Shown here: positions 42,118-51,417 of the stretch, piece by piece
Numbering within the stretch: position 1 is the stretch's first letter
Layout: every line of letters starts with the position of its first letter
DNA from: Granulicoccus phenolivorans DSM 17626 = NBRC 107789 = JCM 15570
Lineage (GTDB): Bacteria > Actinomycetota > Actinomycetes > Propionibacteriales > Propionibacteriaceae
Assembly: GCF_000423085.1 (NCBI RefSeq)
Contig: NZ_AUHH01000027.1
Location: forward strand, 1 to 58,186
Length of the DNA stretch: 58,186 nt
Reading direction: 5' to 3'
Made by a program: the position numbers and the translations under genes
The notes under the pieces: generated by a model
The model's input: the letters and a program-made list of their open reading frames with translations, nothing else
Told to the model about the DNA's origin: nothing
The model's database searches: none

Positions 42118-43842
42118 GTGACGATCACGGTGACCAACCAGCTGCCGGCGGTGCTCGACCCGGTGCACACCCTCGCCTGCGGCGGCGCCTACGACCCGCT
42201 GCCCGCCCTGCGGACGATGCTCGTCGACCCGCTGCTGCGGCCGCTGCCCGGCGCGGCGGCGGTGACCGTCACCGACGGCGGCGGGCACGACCTGACCGCG
42301 GACCTGCCCGACCTGATCCTGCGCTGCCTCGGGGACCGGGTCGACGTGGCCGCCGAGGCCACGGTGAAGAGCGTGCTCGGGCAGACCCTGGTGCACTTCG
42401 ACCCGCAGGCCGCCCTCCCGGTCGGCGAGGTGTTCGCGGTCCAGGCGGGCCAGCAGCACAAGTGGCCCGCCCCGTCGGCCCGGGTGCTGTACTCGGCCCA
42501 GCACGACGTGATCCCCGCGGCCAAGGGCCTGCTGGCCGGATCGGCCGACCCGAGTGAACTGTTCGCGGCCCTCGCCTACACCTACCACCCGCACACCCTG
42601 GGCTTCTGGTTCCCGACCTCGGCCGCCTTCGACGACTTCCGGGCGTGGCTGGCCCAGCAGGTCGGGACCCTCAGCAGCCTCCCCGCGATGCCGCCGGACA
42701 CCGTCCGACTGATGGCCGACTTCGGGAAGCTGACGCTGACCGGGCTCACCGAATCGCTGGTGCTGCGCCGGGACGACGCCGACGGCAATCACCCGTTCTC
42801 CTTCGCCCGGCTGCTGGTCAACCTGCTGATGACCTACGTCCGCCAGCAGCAGACCAACGCCGGAACCGTCCCCGGGAACACCGCCGGGGCCGTCCCGGGG
42901 AGCGCGGCGGCACCGCAGGCCGGAGTCCTGCCGTTCACACTCGGGGAACTGCTGTGTCCCCGGACCCTGGTGCTGGTCAACGTCGAGGCCCATGCCCGGG
43001 CCACCCCGGCCCGGGTCACCCACGAGTGGGACCTGATCCGCCGGTGCCTGGCCGGACAGGTGACAGTCGTCTCGCACACCCACCTGTCGAAGCTGACCTC
43101 GCTGGCCCGCGCCGCGGTCCGGGCCCAGGTGCTCGGCCGCCAGCAGCAACCGGGCCAGCCGGGCTCCCGCTCGGCGCAGGTGAAGTTCCGCAAGGCGCCA
43201 CCCTCCCGGCTGGACCTGTACGGGGACCTGGTCCGGGTGCTCCGGCGGATGCACACGGTCAACCGGTCGCAGCACGTCTTCCGGTCCACGAAGATGACGT
43301 TCCTCAAGGCGAACCGGCGCGACCCGGCCGACTTCAACAAGCCCGGCCGGAGTACCGCGGTGCGGTACCTGCCCGACCTGCACATCTACATCGACACGTC
43401 CGGATCGATCTCCGAGGTGAACTACCAGGAGGCGGTGCTGATGCTGATCGGGATCGCCCAGAAGCTCAACATCAACCTGTACTTCAACTCCTTCAGCCAC
43501 GTGTTGTCGCAGGAGACCCTGCTGAAGGTGGCGAACCGGTCCCGCGGGCGGATCTGGCAGGAGTTCCGCCGGGTGCCGAAGGTGACCGGCGGCACCGACT
43601 TCAAGCAGGTCTGGGACCACATCAACGCCGCCCCGGTACGCCGGCGCCGGTTGTCGCTGATGATCACCGACTTCGTCTGGGCACCTCCGCCCACCCGCGA
43701 GGAGCACCCGGCCACCCTGTTCTACGCCCCCTGCTCGGCGATGGACTGGGGCGCGATGGTCAGCGCCGCCGAGACGTTCACCAAGGCGATGAAGCACATC
43801 GACCCGAGCATCCGGCAGAAACTGCTGGGCATGGTCGTGTGA
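42118..43842 (+). CDS. VWA-domain protein with MIDAS site, MoxR partner
   Basis: 574 residues. The C-terminal third is a von Willebrand A domain with an intact metal site, YIDTSGSISEVNYQEAV (Asp426, Ser428, Ser430), GGTDFKQVW (Thr) and LMITDFVW (Asp). The N-terminal 400 residues are a novel helical/beta region. GTG at 42118 was chosen because AAGGAG precedes it at proper spacing, while ATG 42112 touches the binding site. In CoxE-like and related pairs, VWA proteins deliver substrates to MoxR ATPases. Immediate proximity to the MoxR gene supports the pairing. Confidence 0.82.
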   Translation: MTITVTNQLPAVLDPVHTLACGGAYDPLPALRTMLVDPLLRPLPGAAAVTVTDGGGHDLTADLPDLILRCLGDRVDVAAEATVKSVLGQTLVHFDPQAALPVGEVFAVQAGQQHKWPAPSARVLYSAQHDVIPAAKGLLAGSADPSELFAALAYTYHPHTLGFWFPTSAAFDDFRAWLAQQVGTLSSLPAMPPDTVRLMADFGKLTLTGLTESLVLRRDDADGNHPFSFARLLVNLLMTYVRQQQTNAGTVPGNTAGAVPGSAAAPQAGVLPFTLGELLCPRTLVLVNVEAHARATPARVTHEWDLIRRCLAGQVTVVSHTHLSKLTSLARAAVRAQVLGRQQQPGQPGSRSAQVKFRKAPPSRLDLYGDLVRVLRRMHTVNRSQHVFRSTKMTFLKANRRDPADFNKPGRSTAVRYLPDLHIYIDTSGSISEVNYQEAVLMLIGIAQKLNINLYFNSFSHVLSQETLLKVANRSRGRIWQEFRRVPKVTGGTDFKQVWDHINAAPVRRRRLSLMITDFVWAPPPTREEHPATLFYAPCSAMDWGAMVSAAETFTKAMKHIDPSIRQKLLGMVV

Positions 43843-43872
43843 GCCGTCGCCCACCCCCATCGATACCCCGCC

Positions 43873-43896
43873 GGGCCCGGCACTGCTGCCGGGCCC
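43873..43896 (+). other. Intergenic hairpin between VWA and ClpA-like genes
   Basis: A perfect 10-bp stem GGGCCCGGCA / TGCCGGGCCC with loop CTGC and no following T-run. It may set the ratio of upstream to downstream transcripts (partial terminator, or stability element). Confidence 0.45.
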
Positions 43897-43920
43897 CGGA
43901 CCCCGTCCCGAGGAGGACGC

Positions 43921-45921
43921 ATGGGCCTCAGCAATTTCACGTCCGGCCCCGACGACGACCCGAACACCCCCGGCGGCCCGCCGGCCCCGCCGCCCGGCAG
44001 CGGCCCCGGCAGCAGCTCCGGCACCGGCACCGGCGGGGGTCCCCGCGGCGGCGGGGACCCCGACGTGGCGGACCTGCTGATCGACTACAACGCGAAATTC
44101 CGGACCGCCGGCCCGACCCTGTTCCGCGACGCCCTGATCGAACAGGTCCTGGCGGTGCTGATCGGCCGGACCAAACCGAACGTACTGCTCACCGGTTCCG
44201 CCGGGGTCGGCAAGACCCGGATCGTGGAGGACATCGCTCGCCGGATCGCGCTGGGCGACAGCCTGATCCCCGACCAGCTGCGCGACCACACCGTCTTCGA
44301 GCTGCCGGTCACCAATGTCGTGGCCGGCTCCGGCATTGTCGGGTCGCTGGAGGAGAAGGTCCGCGCGATCGTGCAGTTCGCCGCCGACCCCGCCAACAAG
44401 GTGATCCTGTTCATCGACGAGATCCACCAGATCACCGGGGGCAGCTCCAGCCACGGCGACGCGACCCACCGCAAGATCTCCCAGATCCTGAAACCGGCCC
44501 TGGCCCGCGGCGAGATGGCGGTGATCGGGGCGACCACGACCACCGAGGCCCGCGGGTTCGACGAGGACCCCGCCTTCGCCCGGCGGTTCACCCCGCTGCT
44601 GGTCGACGAGCTGACCGTGGCCCAGTCCCGCCGGATCCTGCACACGGTCCGCCCGGGCCTGATCGCCCACTACCGGCACCAGGTCGGGGTCTCCGACGCG
44701 GTGCTCGACGAGACCGTCCGGGTCGCCGAGACCCACGCCCGCGCCGACCAGCACCGGCCCGACACCGCGATCACCCTGCTGGACCGGGCGATGGCGGTCC
44801 GGGTGCTGGAGCACAAGAAGCTGATCGTCGAGGCCGAGGCCGCCGGGAACACCGCCCTGGTGACCACCCTGCGGTCGATGCCGCAGGTCCCGCTGACCGC
44901 GGCCCGGGTGCGCGAGGTGGCCACCCGGCTGCTGACCGGCAACGCGCGGCGGCACACCTTCGACGTCGCCACCCTGCACGCCACCCTGACCGGGACGCTG
45001 CAGGGCCAGGACGACGTGCTCGCCCGGCTCACCGACCGGATCGCCCGGGCCGAACTCGACCTGTTCCCGACGAAGGTCCCGACCACCTGGCTGCTCGCCG
45101 GGGCGTCGGGGGTCGGCAAGACCGCCACCGCGAAGATCATCGCCGACCAGATGACCGGCACCGCGCCGATCGTGCTCAACATGACCGAGTTCCACACCCC
45201 GGCCGACACCACCAAGATCGTCGGGGCGCCGCCGGGCCACATCGGCTCGGACTCCGGCCAGGAGCTCCCGTTCGACACCCTGGAGACCAACCCGCACCGG
45301 GTGATCCTGCTCGACGAGTTCGAGAAGGCCCATCCGGCGGTGCAGCGGCTGTTCCTGTCCGCCTTCGACGAGGGCTACCTGCGCAACGCCCGCGGCAAGA
45401 TCCTCGACTTCTCGAAGGCGCTGGTGATCGCCACCACCAACGCCGCCCGGGAGGCCCTCACCGGCAGCCACACCGGCTTCGGCGCGCCCCCGGCGGCCGT
45501 CTCGACGCGCAGCCTCACCGCCGCCCTGGAAGGGTTTTTCGACGCCGAACTGCTGGGCCGGTTCTCCCTGGTCGTCGGCTTCAACCCGATCGGCGAGGCG
45601 ACCTACCGGCAGATCATGGCCGCCGAGTACGCCCGCCAACGGGCCCGGATCTGCGACCGGAAGCCCCGGCTGGCCCCGCTGCTGCCACCGGAGATCGACC
45701 CGGCCGACCTGACCCGGCTCACCGCGGCCACGTTCGTCGCGTCCCAGGGTGCCCGTCCCGCGCAGAAGGCGGTGCGGGCCTGGATCGAGGACCGGCTGCT
45801 CGCCGGCCCGTCCGGGGCGCCCAGCGAGCCGGCCCCGGTCCCGGCGGAGGAACTCCCGCCGGCAGCGGTCCCGTCGGCGGCAGCCGTCCTGCCGGACGCC
45901 GCGGCGGCGCCGGACGCCTGA
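43921..45921 (+). CDS. Double-AAA+ ClpA/ClpB-like ATPase
   Basis: 666 residues with two AAA+ modules. The first has LLTGSAGVGKTRIVEDIARR (Walker A near residue 92) and ILFIDEIHQITGG (Walker B). The second has LLAGASGVGKTATAKIIADQ (Lys400), VILLDEFEKAHPAVQ and a sensor region, followed by the ClpB-type C-terminal domain. The Clp N-domain is missing; residues 1-45 are a Gly/Pro linker. The middle domain is short, so it is not a full ClpB disaggregase. Clp ATPases unfold or remodel protein complexes. It is third in the MoxR-VWA operon, ATG 43921 after GAGGAGGACGC. It may disassemble replisome or partition complexes; that is inference. Confidence 0.82.
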   Translation: MGLSNFTSGPDDDPNTPGGPPAPPPGSGPGSSSGTGTGGGPRGGGDPDVADLLIDYNAKFRTAGPTLFRDALIEQVLAVLIGRTKPNVLLTGSAGVGKTRIVEDIARRIALGDSLIPDQLRDHTVFELPVTNVVAGSGIVGSLEEKVRAIVQFAADPANKVILFIDEIHQITGGSSSHGDATHRKISQILKPALARGEMAVIGATTTTEARGFDEDPAFARRFTPLLVDELTVAQSRRILHTVRPGLIAHYRHQVGVSDAVLDETVRVAETHARADQHRPDTAITLLDRAMAVRVLEHKKLIVEAEAAGNTALVTTLRSMPQVPLTAARVREVATRLLTGNARRHTFDVATLHATLTGTLQGQDDVLARLTDRIARAELDLFPTKVPTTWLLAGASGVGKTATAKIIADQMTGTAPIVLNMTEFHTPADTTKIVGAPPGHIGSDSGQELPFDTLETNPHRVILLDEFEKAHPAVQRLFLSAFDEGYLRNARGKILDFSKALVIATTNAAREALTGSHTGFGAPPAAVSTRSLTAALEGFFDAELLGRFSLVVGFNPIGEATYRQIMAAEYARQRARICDRKPRLAPLLPPEIDPADLTRLTAATFVASQGARPAQKAVRAWIEDRLLAGPSGAPSEPAPVPAEELPPAAVPSAAAVLPDAAAAPDA

Positions 45922-46039
45922 CCCGCCCCGCCTCCCGTCTCGTCCCGGCACCCCACACCGTCGCCCCGCGTCCGTCCCGGTCCCGGGGTGGCCGGGCCCT
46001 GCCCCCACCCGCTCTCCCGCGTCCCCTCCAGGAGTGACC

Positions 46040-46387
46040 ATGACCGTACCGATCACCGAACCCGTGACCCCCGCCACCCTGATCCCCGACACCCCGATCC
46101 TCGCCCGGGCGCCCGCGCGGGCCCGCCGCGACGCGACCCGGGTCGCCGCGCAGGCCCGGCAGCACCTGGCCGCCCGGGTCCCCGACCCGGGGGAGTACCG
46201 CGCCCTGGCGCTCATGCTCGGGCTGCTGCAGCCCGACGGGCCAGCGACCGGCGAGGCCGAGGGGGCGGGCGAGGCCGAGGGTGCGGGCGAGGATCTCGCC
46301 CCGGCCGACCCCTGGGACACCGATCCCGGGGGCGCCGTCGTCGTGCTGACCCGCGCCGAACCGGAGGCCGGCGACCCGGCCGAGTGA
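46040..46387 (+). CDS. Small acidic hypothetical protein
   Basis: 115 residues: an Arg-rich helix (ARAPARARRDATRVAAQARQ) followed by a short hydrophobic helix and an acidic GEAEGAG repeat region. ATG at 46040 follows CAGGAGTGACC. It sits between the ClpA-like and UvrD-like genes and may be an adaptor. No family is recognised. Confidence 0.6.
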   Translation: MTVPITEPVTPATLIPDTPILARAPARARRDATRVAAQARQHLAARVPDPGEYRALALMLGLLQPDGPATGEAEGAGEAEGAGEDLAPADPWDTDPGGAVVVLTRAEPEAGDPAE

Positions 46388-46428
46388 GCCCCGCCCCTCC
46401 CGCCGACCGACCGCAGAAAGGGCACACC

Positions 46429-49215
46429 ATGCCCCTCATCCTTGACGAGCTCGACACCGACGCCGCCACCGGGCCCGCGACCTCGATGAACCCGAAATTC
46501 TTCTCCTCCAAGCTCACCGGGGTCGGCAAGAAGACCGGCCTGCTGAACGAGACCCTGCGCCCGGTCAACACGGTCACCAAGTACGCCGTGGCGGCCGACC
46601 TCGAGGTGAAGCAGTCCACGACGCAGCACGACGTCACCACCACGACGGTCCCGCTGGGACCGGTCACCGCCCGGACCCTGCGCTCCGGCGGCCGGTTCAC
46701 CGTGCCCGTGCCGCACCCCGACGACCGGTTCACCGTCGCGGTCGCGCCCGGCGGGGTGCAGGACCGGGAGCTGTCCTTCGACATGACCCCGCAGGCCCTG
46801 GTGCTGTGGGAGGACAAGGCCGGCGACCGGACCGTCCGGGACGTGGTCGTGCAGTACCGGATGGAGGTCCACGTCCTGCGCCGCGGCCGGCCCGAACCCG
46901 AGCGGGCCGCGGTCGTGCTGCCGCCCGGCCGGACCCGGGGCCCGCAGGACGCGGAGGCCTTCGTGTGCTGGGAGACCGGTCCGGTCGAGCACGCCCGGAC
47001 GTTCCTCGAGGTGGTGCTCACCCACACCGGCGTCCGGGCCGCCAACCTGGACGACCTGGCCGACTGGCTGGAGAACTACTCCGTCTACGAGCGGATTGCC
47101 CGGCTGGCCGAGATCTGGAGCACCGAGGCGATCGCCGCCGAGATCGGCCACGTGATCGCCGCCCTGCCGCCGGACCCGACCGAGGACCAGCAGCAGCTGC
47201 TCGCGGCGCAGCTGCGCTACCTGGAGAACTACGGCGTCTCGCTGGAGGCCTACCGCACGATCCACCGGCAGCTGGCCGCCGCGTTCCCCGACGCGACCAC
47301 CGCCCGGCTGGCCAAGCAGAACCTCAACCTGTTGATGAACCACACCCTCAACGAGTTGGCGCAGGCGACGGGACAGCTGGTGACCCCGCCGTCCCCGCCG
47401 GTCCCGCCCGTGCTGCCGGGGCACCTGTCGCAGCAGCAGTTGCGGGCGATCACCACCGCCGCACCGCTCGCGCTGATCCAGGCCGGGGCCGGGTCGGGCA
47501 AGAGCCACACGATCCTGCACCGGATCACCTACCTGGAGGCCTGCGGGGTGCCGTCGGGCGACATCACCGTGCTGTCGTTCACCAATGCCGCCGCGGACAA
47601 CATCACCGCGAAGAATCCGGACGTCGGGTCGATGACGATCGCCCGGATGATCATCGAGATCTACGCGTTGAACCATCCGACCCACCAGGTGTCGGCGGTC
47701 GAGACGCTGGTCAACTCCCTCGACATCTTCTTCCCGAGCAGCGCGTTCGCCGCCACGTTCCGGGCCTGCCTGCTGGCGGTGGAGAACAAGAAGGTGGGCG
47801 CCTTCACCGAGCTGAACAGCTTCGTCGAAGCACACTTCGACGAGGTCGTCACGGTCCTGGACCGGATCCGGCAGACCACGCTGGAGCTGCAGATCATCCT
47901 CTGCTACCAGCGGATCGACACGATGGCCGAGCCGCCCCGGGTCCGGTCGCGGTACCTGATCATCGACGAGGTGCAGGACACCTCGGTGTTCGAGTTCATC
48001 TACCTGATCAAGTACGTGACCAAGCATCGCCAGTCGCTGTTCCTGGTCGGGGACGCGTCGCAGACGCTGTACGAGTTCCGCTCGGCCAACCCCCGGGCGC
48101 TGAACACGCTGGAACGCTCGGAGGTGTTCGCGACCTACCGGCTGACCACCAACTACCGGTCCAACCAGGAGATCCTGGACTTCGCGAACGCGGTGCTCGG
48201 GGGACTGGAGACCAACCGGTTCGCCAACATCCAGCTGCAGGCGAACGCGCTGGCGGTCCCGACCGAACAGTCGTTCCGGGAGAAGGTGACCCTCGACTAC
48301 CGGGGGCTGGCCCGGGTGAAGGGCTTCCTGAGCACCGACCTGCCGCTGATCCTGCGCAACACCATCCTCCCGACCTATGTCCGGCCGCGCCTGGAGCGGG
48401 GCGAGCAGGTCGCGTTCCTGGCCTTCTCCCGCCGGGAGGTGACCACCATCCAGCGGATCCTGGAGGAGACCTACCCGGACAAGAAGGTCGTCTCGCTGGT
48501 CAGCGAACGGGCCTACGCCACCGACGTGTTCTCCACCTACGTCCGGCTGTTCTGGAACGACGTCCGTCAGGTCCGCCCCGGCGACGCGGCGTTCGTGGTC
48601 TCCCAGGGGATCCAGCACAACCTGGCCAAGCTGACCCGCCACGGCCAGGATCCGAAGACCGAGAAGGCGGTCCTGCTCACCCTCGCCGAGTGGTGGACCC
48701 AGAATCAGGCCACCGTCACCGGATGGGTCACCCTGTGCCGCCAGCACGCGCTGAGCGACGACGCGTTCTTCGACCGGCTGCGGCAGAACCTGCTCGACTT
48801 CGAGATCGCGAAGAACCAGCAGAAGCTGAACGTCACCCAGCACCGCAACCAGGAGCGCAAGAAGCGGAACCTGGAGTCCCGGCCGGACCTGGTGGTCTCG
48901 ACCATCCACGGCGCCAAGGGGCTGGAGTTCGACCACGTGGTCGTGCTCTACAACACCGGCACCGCCGCCCAGGCGGACCTGCGGATGTACTACGTCGCCT
49001 TCACCCGGGCCATGCACTCGGAGTACGTCCTGGCCTACGGCACCACCCGCAAGCCGGCGATCGAGAGCGACTACGCGGCGATCGTGGCCCGGCTCGCGGC
49101 CCGGGACCGGGCGACCGCCCTGCGCGCGCAGGGGATCGACCCGGATCTGCTCACCGGCTCCGCGGACGACGCTGCGGCCGGTGATCCGGCGCTCGAGCCG
49201 GCCGGGACCCGCTGA
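46429..49215 (+). CDS. UvrD/Rep-type SF1 helicase with novel N-terminal region
   Basis: 928 residues. Helicase motifs run from residue 325: motif I QAGAGSGKSHTI (Lys358), Ia LSFTNAAADN, II IIDEVQDTS, III LFLVGDASQTLYEFRSAN, IV NYRSNQEILDFAN, V STIHGAKGLEFDHVVV and VI YVAFTRAMHSE. It translocates 3' to 5' on single-stranded DNA. The first 325 residues are not part of UvrD/Rep. They begin MPLILDELDTDAATGPATSM and contain a beta-rich part (residues 60-190) and a helical part. ATG at 46429 follows AGAAAGGGCACACC. It is downstream of the MoxR-VWA-ClpA set, in the same direction. Confidence 0.88.
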   Translation: MPLILDELDTDAATGPATSMNPKFFSSKLTGVGKKTGLLNETLRPVNTVTKYAVAADLEVKQSTTQHDVTTTTVPLGPVTARTLRSGGRFTVPVPHPDDRFTVAVAPGGVQDRELSFDMTPQALVLWEDKAGDRTVRDVVVQYRMEVHVLRRGRPEPERAAVVLPPGRTRGPQDAEAFVCWETGPVEHARTFLEVVLTHTGVRAANLDDLADWLENYSVYERIARLAEIWSTEAIAAEIGHVIAALPPDPTEDQQQLLAAQLRYLENYGVSLEAYRTIHRQLAAAFPDATTARLAKQNLNLLMNHTLNELAQATGQLVTPPSPPVPPVLPGHLSQQQLRAITTAAPLALIQAGAGSGKSHTILHRITYLEACGVPSGDITVLSFTNAAADNITAKNPDVGSMTIARMIIEIYALNHPTHQVSAVETLVNSLDIFFPSSAFAATFRACLLAVENKKVGAFTELNSFVEAHFDEVVTVLDRIRQTTLELQIILCYQRIDTMAEPPRVRSRYLIIDEVQDTSVFEFIYLIKYVTKHRQSLFLVGDASQTLYEFRSANPRALNTLERSEVFATYRLTTNYRSNQEILDFANAVLGGLETNRFANIQLQANALAVPTEQSFREKVTLDYRGLARVKGFLSTDLPLILRNTILPTYVRPRLERGEQVAFLAFSRREVTTIQRILEETYPDKKVVSLVSERAYATDVFSTYVRLFWNDVRQVRPGDAAFVVSQGIQHNLAKLTRHGQDPKTEKAVLLTLAEWWTQNQATVTGWVTLCRQHALSDDAFFDRLRQNLLDFEIAKNQQKLNVTQHRNQERKKRNLESRPDLVVSTIHGAKGLEFDHVVVLYNTGTAAQADLRMYYVAFTRAMHSEYVLAYGTTRKPAIESDYAAIVARLAARDRATALRAQGIDPDLLTGSADDAAAGDPALEPAGTR

Positions 49216-49283
49216 CCGGCGACCGGGCCCCGGCAGGGTTCACCGCCGGTTCCGCTCGACACCCCACGCAGAAGGAGTACCCC

Positions 49284-50603
49284 ATGACCACGTTGAAGGC
49301 TCCCGCCGAATCCGGCACCGGCTCCGGGGCGCACCCCGCCGCCGGGGACACGGTGACCTACGAGCTGACCCTGATGGAAAGCCACCACCCCGTCTTCTGT
49401 GACAAGTACCCGTCGGCCCGGGCGCGGCTGACCCGCTGCGTGTCCCTGTTGTGCGAGGGCGAGGTGTACGGCCGTCGCATCAACGGCGCCCGGGCCGCCG
49501 CGATTCAGCGCTGCTACCACGCGCACAGCGATGACTGGGACACCGATCCGGACGGTGTGTTCCACGCGCTGGCCGCGCTGTGCGAGCCCTGGGACGTGCG
49601 CCTCTACGCCAAGAACCGGCCCGCGCGCGCCGAGCAGCCGTCCACGCCCCGGGGCGCCGGGCAGGCCGGCGCGTCTCGGCGCGCCGAGAAGGCGCCCACG
49701 TCGCCCACGTCGCCCACGCCTCCGCCGCCGGAGCGCCGGGCCTCGGCGGCCGGAGACCCCACGGTCTTCGGGGTGGTCACCGTGTACGGCCCCTGCGAGG
49801 TCGTGAGAGAGTACTTCGCGACCCGGGAGGCGCGCCGCCGCAGTCTGCTCGAGCGGCTCGACACGCTCGGCTGCGACACCGAGTACCCGGACGCGGAGGC
49901 CGGGATGTACGACCGGCGCCTGGTCGCCCGCCTGTCGAGCCTGATCGCCCCGGCCACCGTGGTGCTCACCGAATCCGACTGCGGCCTCGGCACGCACCCC
50001 TGCCCGGCGCGGCACGACGCGGCCGGCGCGACCAAGGCGGCGTCGCACCGGCCACCGGAGCACGCCGCGGGGCCCACCGACCTGCGGACCGGCAGTCCGG
50101 CCCCGGCCGCTCCCGCGGTTCCCGCGGTTCCGGCGATGGTCGACGCCGCCCCGGCCGGAAGCCTTCCGGACGTGGGCCCGCGCCCCGCACCTGCGGGCGC
50201 GACCCTGGCCGAGCAGGCTGCGCTGCTGGCCGCCCAGCAGGCGGCCCACCTGGCCGCCGAGCACGCGGAGATCGCCCACCGGCTGATCTGGAAGGCCACC
50301 CGCGAGCGGATCCTGGCGGTGCGGTCGATCCTGAAGGGCCGCGGACTGATGGGGTGGAACGGCTGCACGCACGGTCTGCCCGCGGAGTTGGAGTTCGCCG
50401 CAACCGCGTGCCTCAAGGGCACCCGGATGTCCATCGAGGACGGGCACTGGCTGGTCACGGTCACCGACCGGGCCCGGCACACCTACGGCCGGCAGATGGA
50501 GATCCCGCCGGCGTTCCTCGGCGTGTCGCCCGAGGAGGCCCGGGTGCTCGCCCGGCAGATCCTGGACGGCCGGCCCCGGCCACCCGGGAACGGTGCCGCC
50601 TGA
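49284..50603 (+). CDS. Hypothetical protein with two conserved-looking domains
   Basis: 439 residues. Segment 30-120 (MESHHPVFCDKYPSARARLT, then CEGEVYGRRINGARAAAIQR) and segment 160-230 (VVTVYGPCEVVREYFATREA) are separated by a Pro/Ala-rich linker. The C-terminal part (ATRERILAVRSILKGRGLMG) is helical. There are no recognisable catalytic motifs. ATG at 49284 has AGAAGGAGTACCCC upstream. It continues the operon behind the helicase. Confidence 0.6.
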   Translation: MTTLKAPAESGTGSGAHPAAGDTVTYELTLMESHHPVFCDKYPSARARLTRCVSLLCEGEVYGRRINGARAAAIQRCYHAHSDDWDTDPDGVFHALAALCEPWDVRLYAKNRPARAEQPSTPRGAGQAGASRRAEKAPTSPTSPTPPPPERRASAAGDPTVFGVVTVYGPCEVVREYFATREARRRSLLERLDTLGCDTEYPDAEAGMYDRRLVARLSSLIAPATVVLTESDCGLGTHPCPARHDAAGATKAASHRPPEHAAGPTDLRTGSPAPAAPAVPAVPAMVDAAPAGSLPDVGPRPAPAGATLAEQAALLAAQQAAHLAAEHAEIAHRLIWKATRERILAVRSILKGRGLMGWNGCTHGLPAELEFAATACLKGTRMSIEDGHWLVTVTDRARHTYGRQMEIPPAFLGVSPEEARVLARQILDGRPRPPGNGAA

Positions 50604-50992
50604 GCGGCGGTAGCGCCGGCCTGCTCAAGTTCACGGAACTTCTTGTCTCCTGCCTGGTTGTCGCCGTGCTCGGTCTCCTGCTGCTCCCGGCGGCCCTGCG
50701 GCGCCTTCGCGGATGCCGCCGCCGGGATTCGCGGCGCTTCTTCACCGCGGCCCAGAAACGCGTCCTGCTGCGCCGGGCCGGCTACCGCTGTGAGCACGTG
50801 TCCCCGCTGGGGCGCCGCTGCCGGCGCACCCGTGCCCTCCAGGCCGATCACGTCGTGCCCTGGAGCCGCGGCGGCCCCACCCGGATCGCGAACGGCGCGA
50901 TCCTGTGCGCCGCCCACAACCGGGCCAAACGCGCCCGGATGCCCTCCCGGCGTGCCCGCCGGCGACTCGCCCTCCGACGCAGAAAGTACTGA
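50600..50992 (+). CDS. HNH endonuclease-like protein with N-terminal membrane segment
   Basis: 130 codons counted from a CTG that overlaps the previous stop. A membrane segment LLVSCLVVAVLGLLLLPAAL is followed by an HNH domain: CEHVSPLGRRCRR (first Cys pair), DHVVPWSRGGPTRIANGAIL (DH and N) and CAAHNRAKRARM. The CxxxC/CxxH arrangement fits McrA-type HNH nucleases. A standard start is missing; alternatives are GTG 50666 inside the membrane segment. The very basic tail could bind DNA. A membrane-anchored HNH nuclease is unusual and might act on incoming DNA. Confidence 0.65.
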   Translation: MSGGSAGLLKFTELLVSCLVVAVLGLLLLPAALRRLRGCRRRDSRRFFTAAQKRVLLRRAGYRCEHVSPLGRRCRRTRALQADHVVPWSRGGPTRIANGAILCAAHNRAKRARMPSRRARRRLALRRRKY

Positions 50993-50994
50993 CG

Positions 50995-51417
50995 ATGCCC
51001 GAATCCTCTCCGCCGACCCAGTCGGCTCTGGCTCCGCCGGCCCCGCCGACCCAGTCGGCTCTGGCTCCGCTGGCCCTGCCGACCCCGCCGGGCCTGCCGG
51101 CCCCCGCATCCGTGCCCGGGCTGGATCCGCAGACGGTGCGCTTCACCCGGGGCGTCCTCGCCCATGCGGCCCGCAAGGGGTTCACCCTCACCCAGATGCA
51201 GGACGCCCTGCGCGACCCCCGCTGGATCAACGACGTCCGGCACCAGCCGGACCCCCGCAACCAGGCGCAGCCCCGGCGCCGCTACTGCGGGCACGGGGTC
51301 TGCGTCATCGTCGAGGGCCGCGTCGCGATCGCGGTGATCGCCGACGATCCCCGGAAGCAGCCGCCGGCCGCGGCTCGCCGCTCGGCCGACCACCCGCCTG
51401 AGGGAGCCCTCCGGTGA
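50995..51417 (+). CDS. Hypothetical protein with Pro/Ala repeat head
   Basis: 140 residues. The head is a tandem PPTQSALAP repeat (about 36-bp DNA repeats at 51013-51085). The globular part (TRGVLAHAARKGFTLTQMQD, then RRRYCGHGVCVIVEGRVAIA) resembles small DUF4258/BrnT-like toxin-type folds in layout only. ATG at 50995 comes two bases after the previous stop. Its stop overlaps the next start. Confidence 0.55.
   Translation: MPESSPPTQSALAPPAPPTQSALAPLALPTPPGLPAPASVPGLDPQTVRFTRGVLAHAARKGFTLTQMQDALRDPRWINDVRHQPDPRNQAQPRRRYCGHGVCVIVEGRVAIAVIADDPRKQPPAAARRSADHPPEGALR

Noticed and set aside
41815-49017. A 7.2-kb open frame on the minus strand across the MoxR to UvrD genes
   Set aside because: Its product is low-complexity Gly/Arg/Val-rich and it lies antisense to genes with clear domains and binding sites; in GC-rich DNA such antisense frames stay open by codon bias.
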